Shown: in pieces, positions 62,640 to 64,000 of the stretch
Layout of the letters: the number at the start of each line of letters is the position of its first letter
Position numbering within the stretch: position 1 is the stretch's first letter
NCBI GenBank assembly: GCA_029204225.1
Contig: CM055100.1
Span: 20,203,747 to 20,267,746 of the forward strand
Length of the DNA: 64,000 nt
Direction: 5' to 3'
Origin: Diphasiastrum complanatum
Lineage: Eukaryota; Streptophyta; Lycopodiopsida; Lycopodiales; Lycopodiaceae
Position numbers and translations under genes: made by a program
The notes under the pieces: model-generated
What the model was told of the DNA's origin: nothing
Seen by the model: the letters and a program-made list of their open reading frames with translations, nothing else
The model's database searches: none

Positions 62640-64000
62640 GCCTTAATGCAATTTATCAATAACAGCATAAAAAGATACTCAAATTTACAGAAAATTTAAA
62701 CATGTGAAAAAAAGTCAAATAACTCCTCAGGCTATGTTCATGGCAGATGCACTTTTTGAATGCTACACTAAGCCTGGAAGACTCCCCTCTCAGGAATAAC
62801 AATCTTAGAAATTTGGCTGCACTTTCATTCTATCATTTTGACCACCAATGACAAGCTCGAATATTAACATATAATCTGTGTAAGATGTTACCATATTAGA
62901 GCTTGCAAGGATGCTATAGGGTTTTTTAACATGTGACAAACTTAGTTTTTGCATATTGGTAAATTAACATGGTCCATACTTATTGCTGATTTACTTCATG
63001 TCAAGATTTATTTTCATATTCAGGATATGGAATCATATCCCTTAAAACCTCAATTACTGTCGCCAATTTATAAGTGAAGAACCCAACCAACATAGGAATC
63101 AGCTGTAAATGTACAGCACCATATTCTGGGACTAATATTCTGCACAGGTGTACACATTGCTACATATTAGTCCATGTATAAGCATCAATTGGCAAATTGA
63201 AAATTGTCCTGCTTAGTAACTACGATGATATGACAGTCAACAGATATCATTTTGCTAAAACAATGTAGGATAGTAAGGCTCAAATTGGCAGCAAGTAGGA
63301 GAATTTTTAGCCATGTTGTTTCATAGATTCAATGTACATCCCCACGTGGGGCAGAGCTATCATCTATGACAGAAAATGCTTAGATGCACAACACATGTAT
63401 AAGGTTTATAAACGATAGGTGTGTATGCCAGAATTTCCATAACAGATTCATTCACAAATTTTTACATGGGGACTGAGAACTTGCGAGCCATCTTGTCAAG
63501 TATTCTGATTATCATAAATGCAGGTGGTAATTCTACAACCATGTCTGCTTGAAATTGGTCAAGTAAATTGATTATGCAATTTTTCGTTCCCAAATGCAGA
63601 TGATATGGGGCTCAAACCTGACAGTTCATGAAAGCACTTATAGAGTGTGGGAAAAACGTACTCATTCCAACGATTGTAGATCATCACCAGCAAAACAGGA
63701 ACCAACAATCGTGGCTGGCCAATTGCTCCTCTGTGAACAACACAAAACGTTGACTATGAAGTAAACAAAGCTTAGTTTTATCCTAAAAGGTATGTCTAAC
63801 AAGTAAAGATACAAATGATCTTGTAGAGTTGTTCCACAACAACACAAAAGTTTTAACCACCTTCAAAGGTCAGTTCGTTCCATAGGTAAGATGTGAATTA
63901 GCATTAACAACCAAAAAAATCGTTGCCAGACTTTGGGAATAAATGTCCACATAACACAGACTATTAATAGTATAAATAAAAAAATTGATTTATGTTCTAC
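62640..64000. other. Right-edge intergenic region
   Basis: No coding or RNA feature is supported. The sequence could hold introns or UTR of a gene beyond the window. Confidence 0.4.

Overview
This is a 64 kb window of a seed-plant nuclear genome, most likely an angiosperm. The evidence is an intron-bearing plant-type YIF1 gene with GT-AG introns, Ty1/copia and Ty3/gypsy retrotransposons primed by initiator-Met tRNA, tRNA-derived SINEs, and many long CT/GA microsatellites. The species cannot be named from sequence alone. Gene density is very low. One gene looks intact, one gene is present as two damaged inverted copies, and most of the rest is retroelement debris.

Layout. 0-3.4 kb: LTR-like sequence, an internally deleted Ty3/gypsy remnant, its 3' LTR, and an inverted LTR fragment that makes a palindrome. 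3.6-4.9 kb: a very short tRNA-derived retroposon and a longer SINE. 5.3-8.9 kb: a five-exon YIF1 gene (plus strand) with a GGAACG-rich repeat in intron 2. 9-13 kb: intergenic sequence with microsatellites. 13-14.6 kb: an LTR-like block and a degenerate array of about 69 bp period. 14.6-20.05 kb: a structurally complete but decayed Ty1/copia element (minus) with 262-bp LTRs and a TGCTC target duplication. 20-27.4 kb: three related segments (A, B, C) of unknown nature carrying repeated CATGGAT motifs; segment C keeps the empty site of the copia insertion. A truncated copia RT/RNase H piece lies between B and C. 29-32 kb: a Ty3/gypsy protease-RT-RNase H-integrase remnant (plus). 33-37 kb: two exon-structured, unrecognised coding remnants and short tandem repeats.

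38-54.7 kb is dominated by a large inverted duplication. The left arm (about 37,983-42,402) and right arm (about 51,035-54,690) carry opposite-strand copies of a four-exon gene for a BMT5-like (DUF2431) 25S rRNA uridine-N3 methyltransferase-family protein, with its upstream region and a SINE that sits at the inner edge of both arms. Each copy has different disabling changes. The 8.6 kb spacer holds a gypsy gag-protease remnant, a hairpin-rich block, the 5' half of a copia element and GA tracts. 55.8-60 kb: a chimera of two copia elements in the same orientation, with a 91-bp duplication across the junction. 60-64 kb: AT-rich sequence, an LTR-like block, one coding-like fragment and a second copy of the short tRNA-derived retroposon.

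No operon-like cooperation is expected. Only YIF1 (ER-Golgi membrane traffic) appears clearly functional. Strong candidates for something undescribed are the three CATGGAT-module segments with their upstream 69-bp-period array, the inverted duplication, and the tiny tRNA-derived retroposons.
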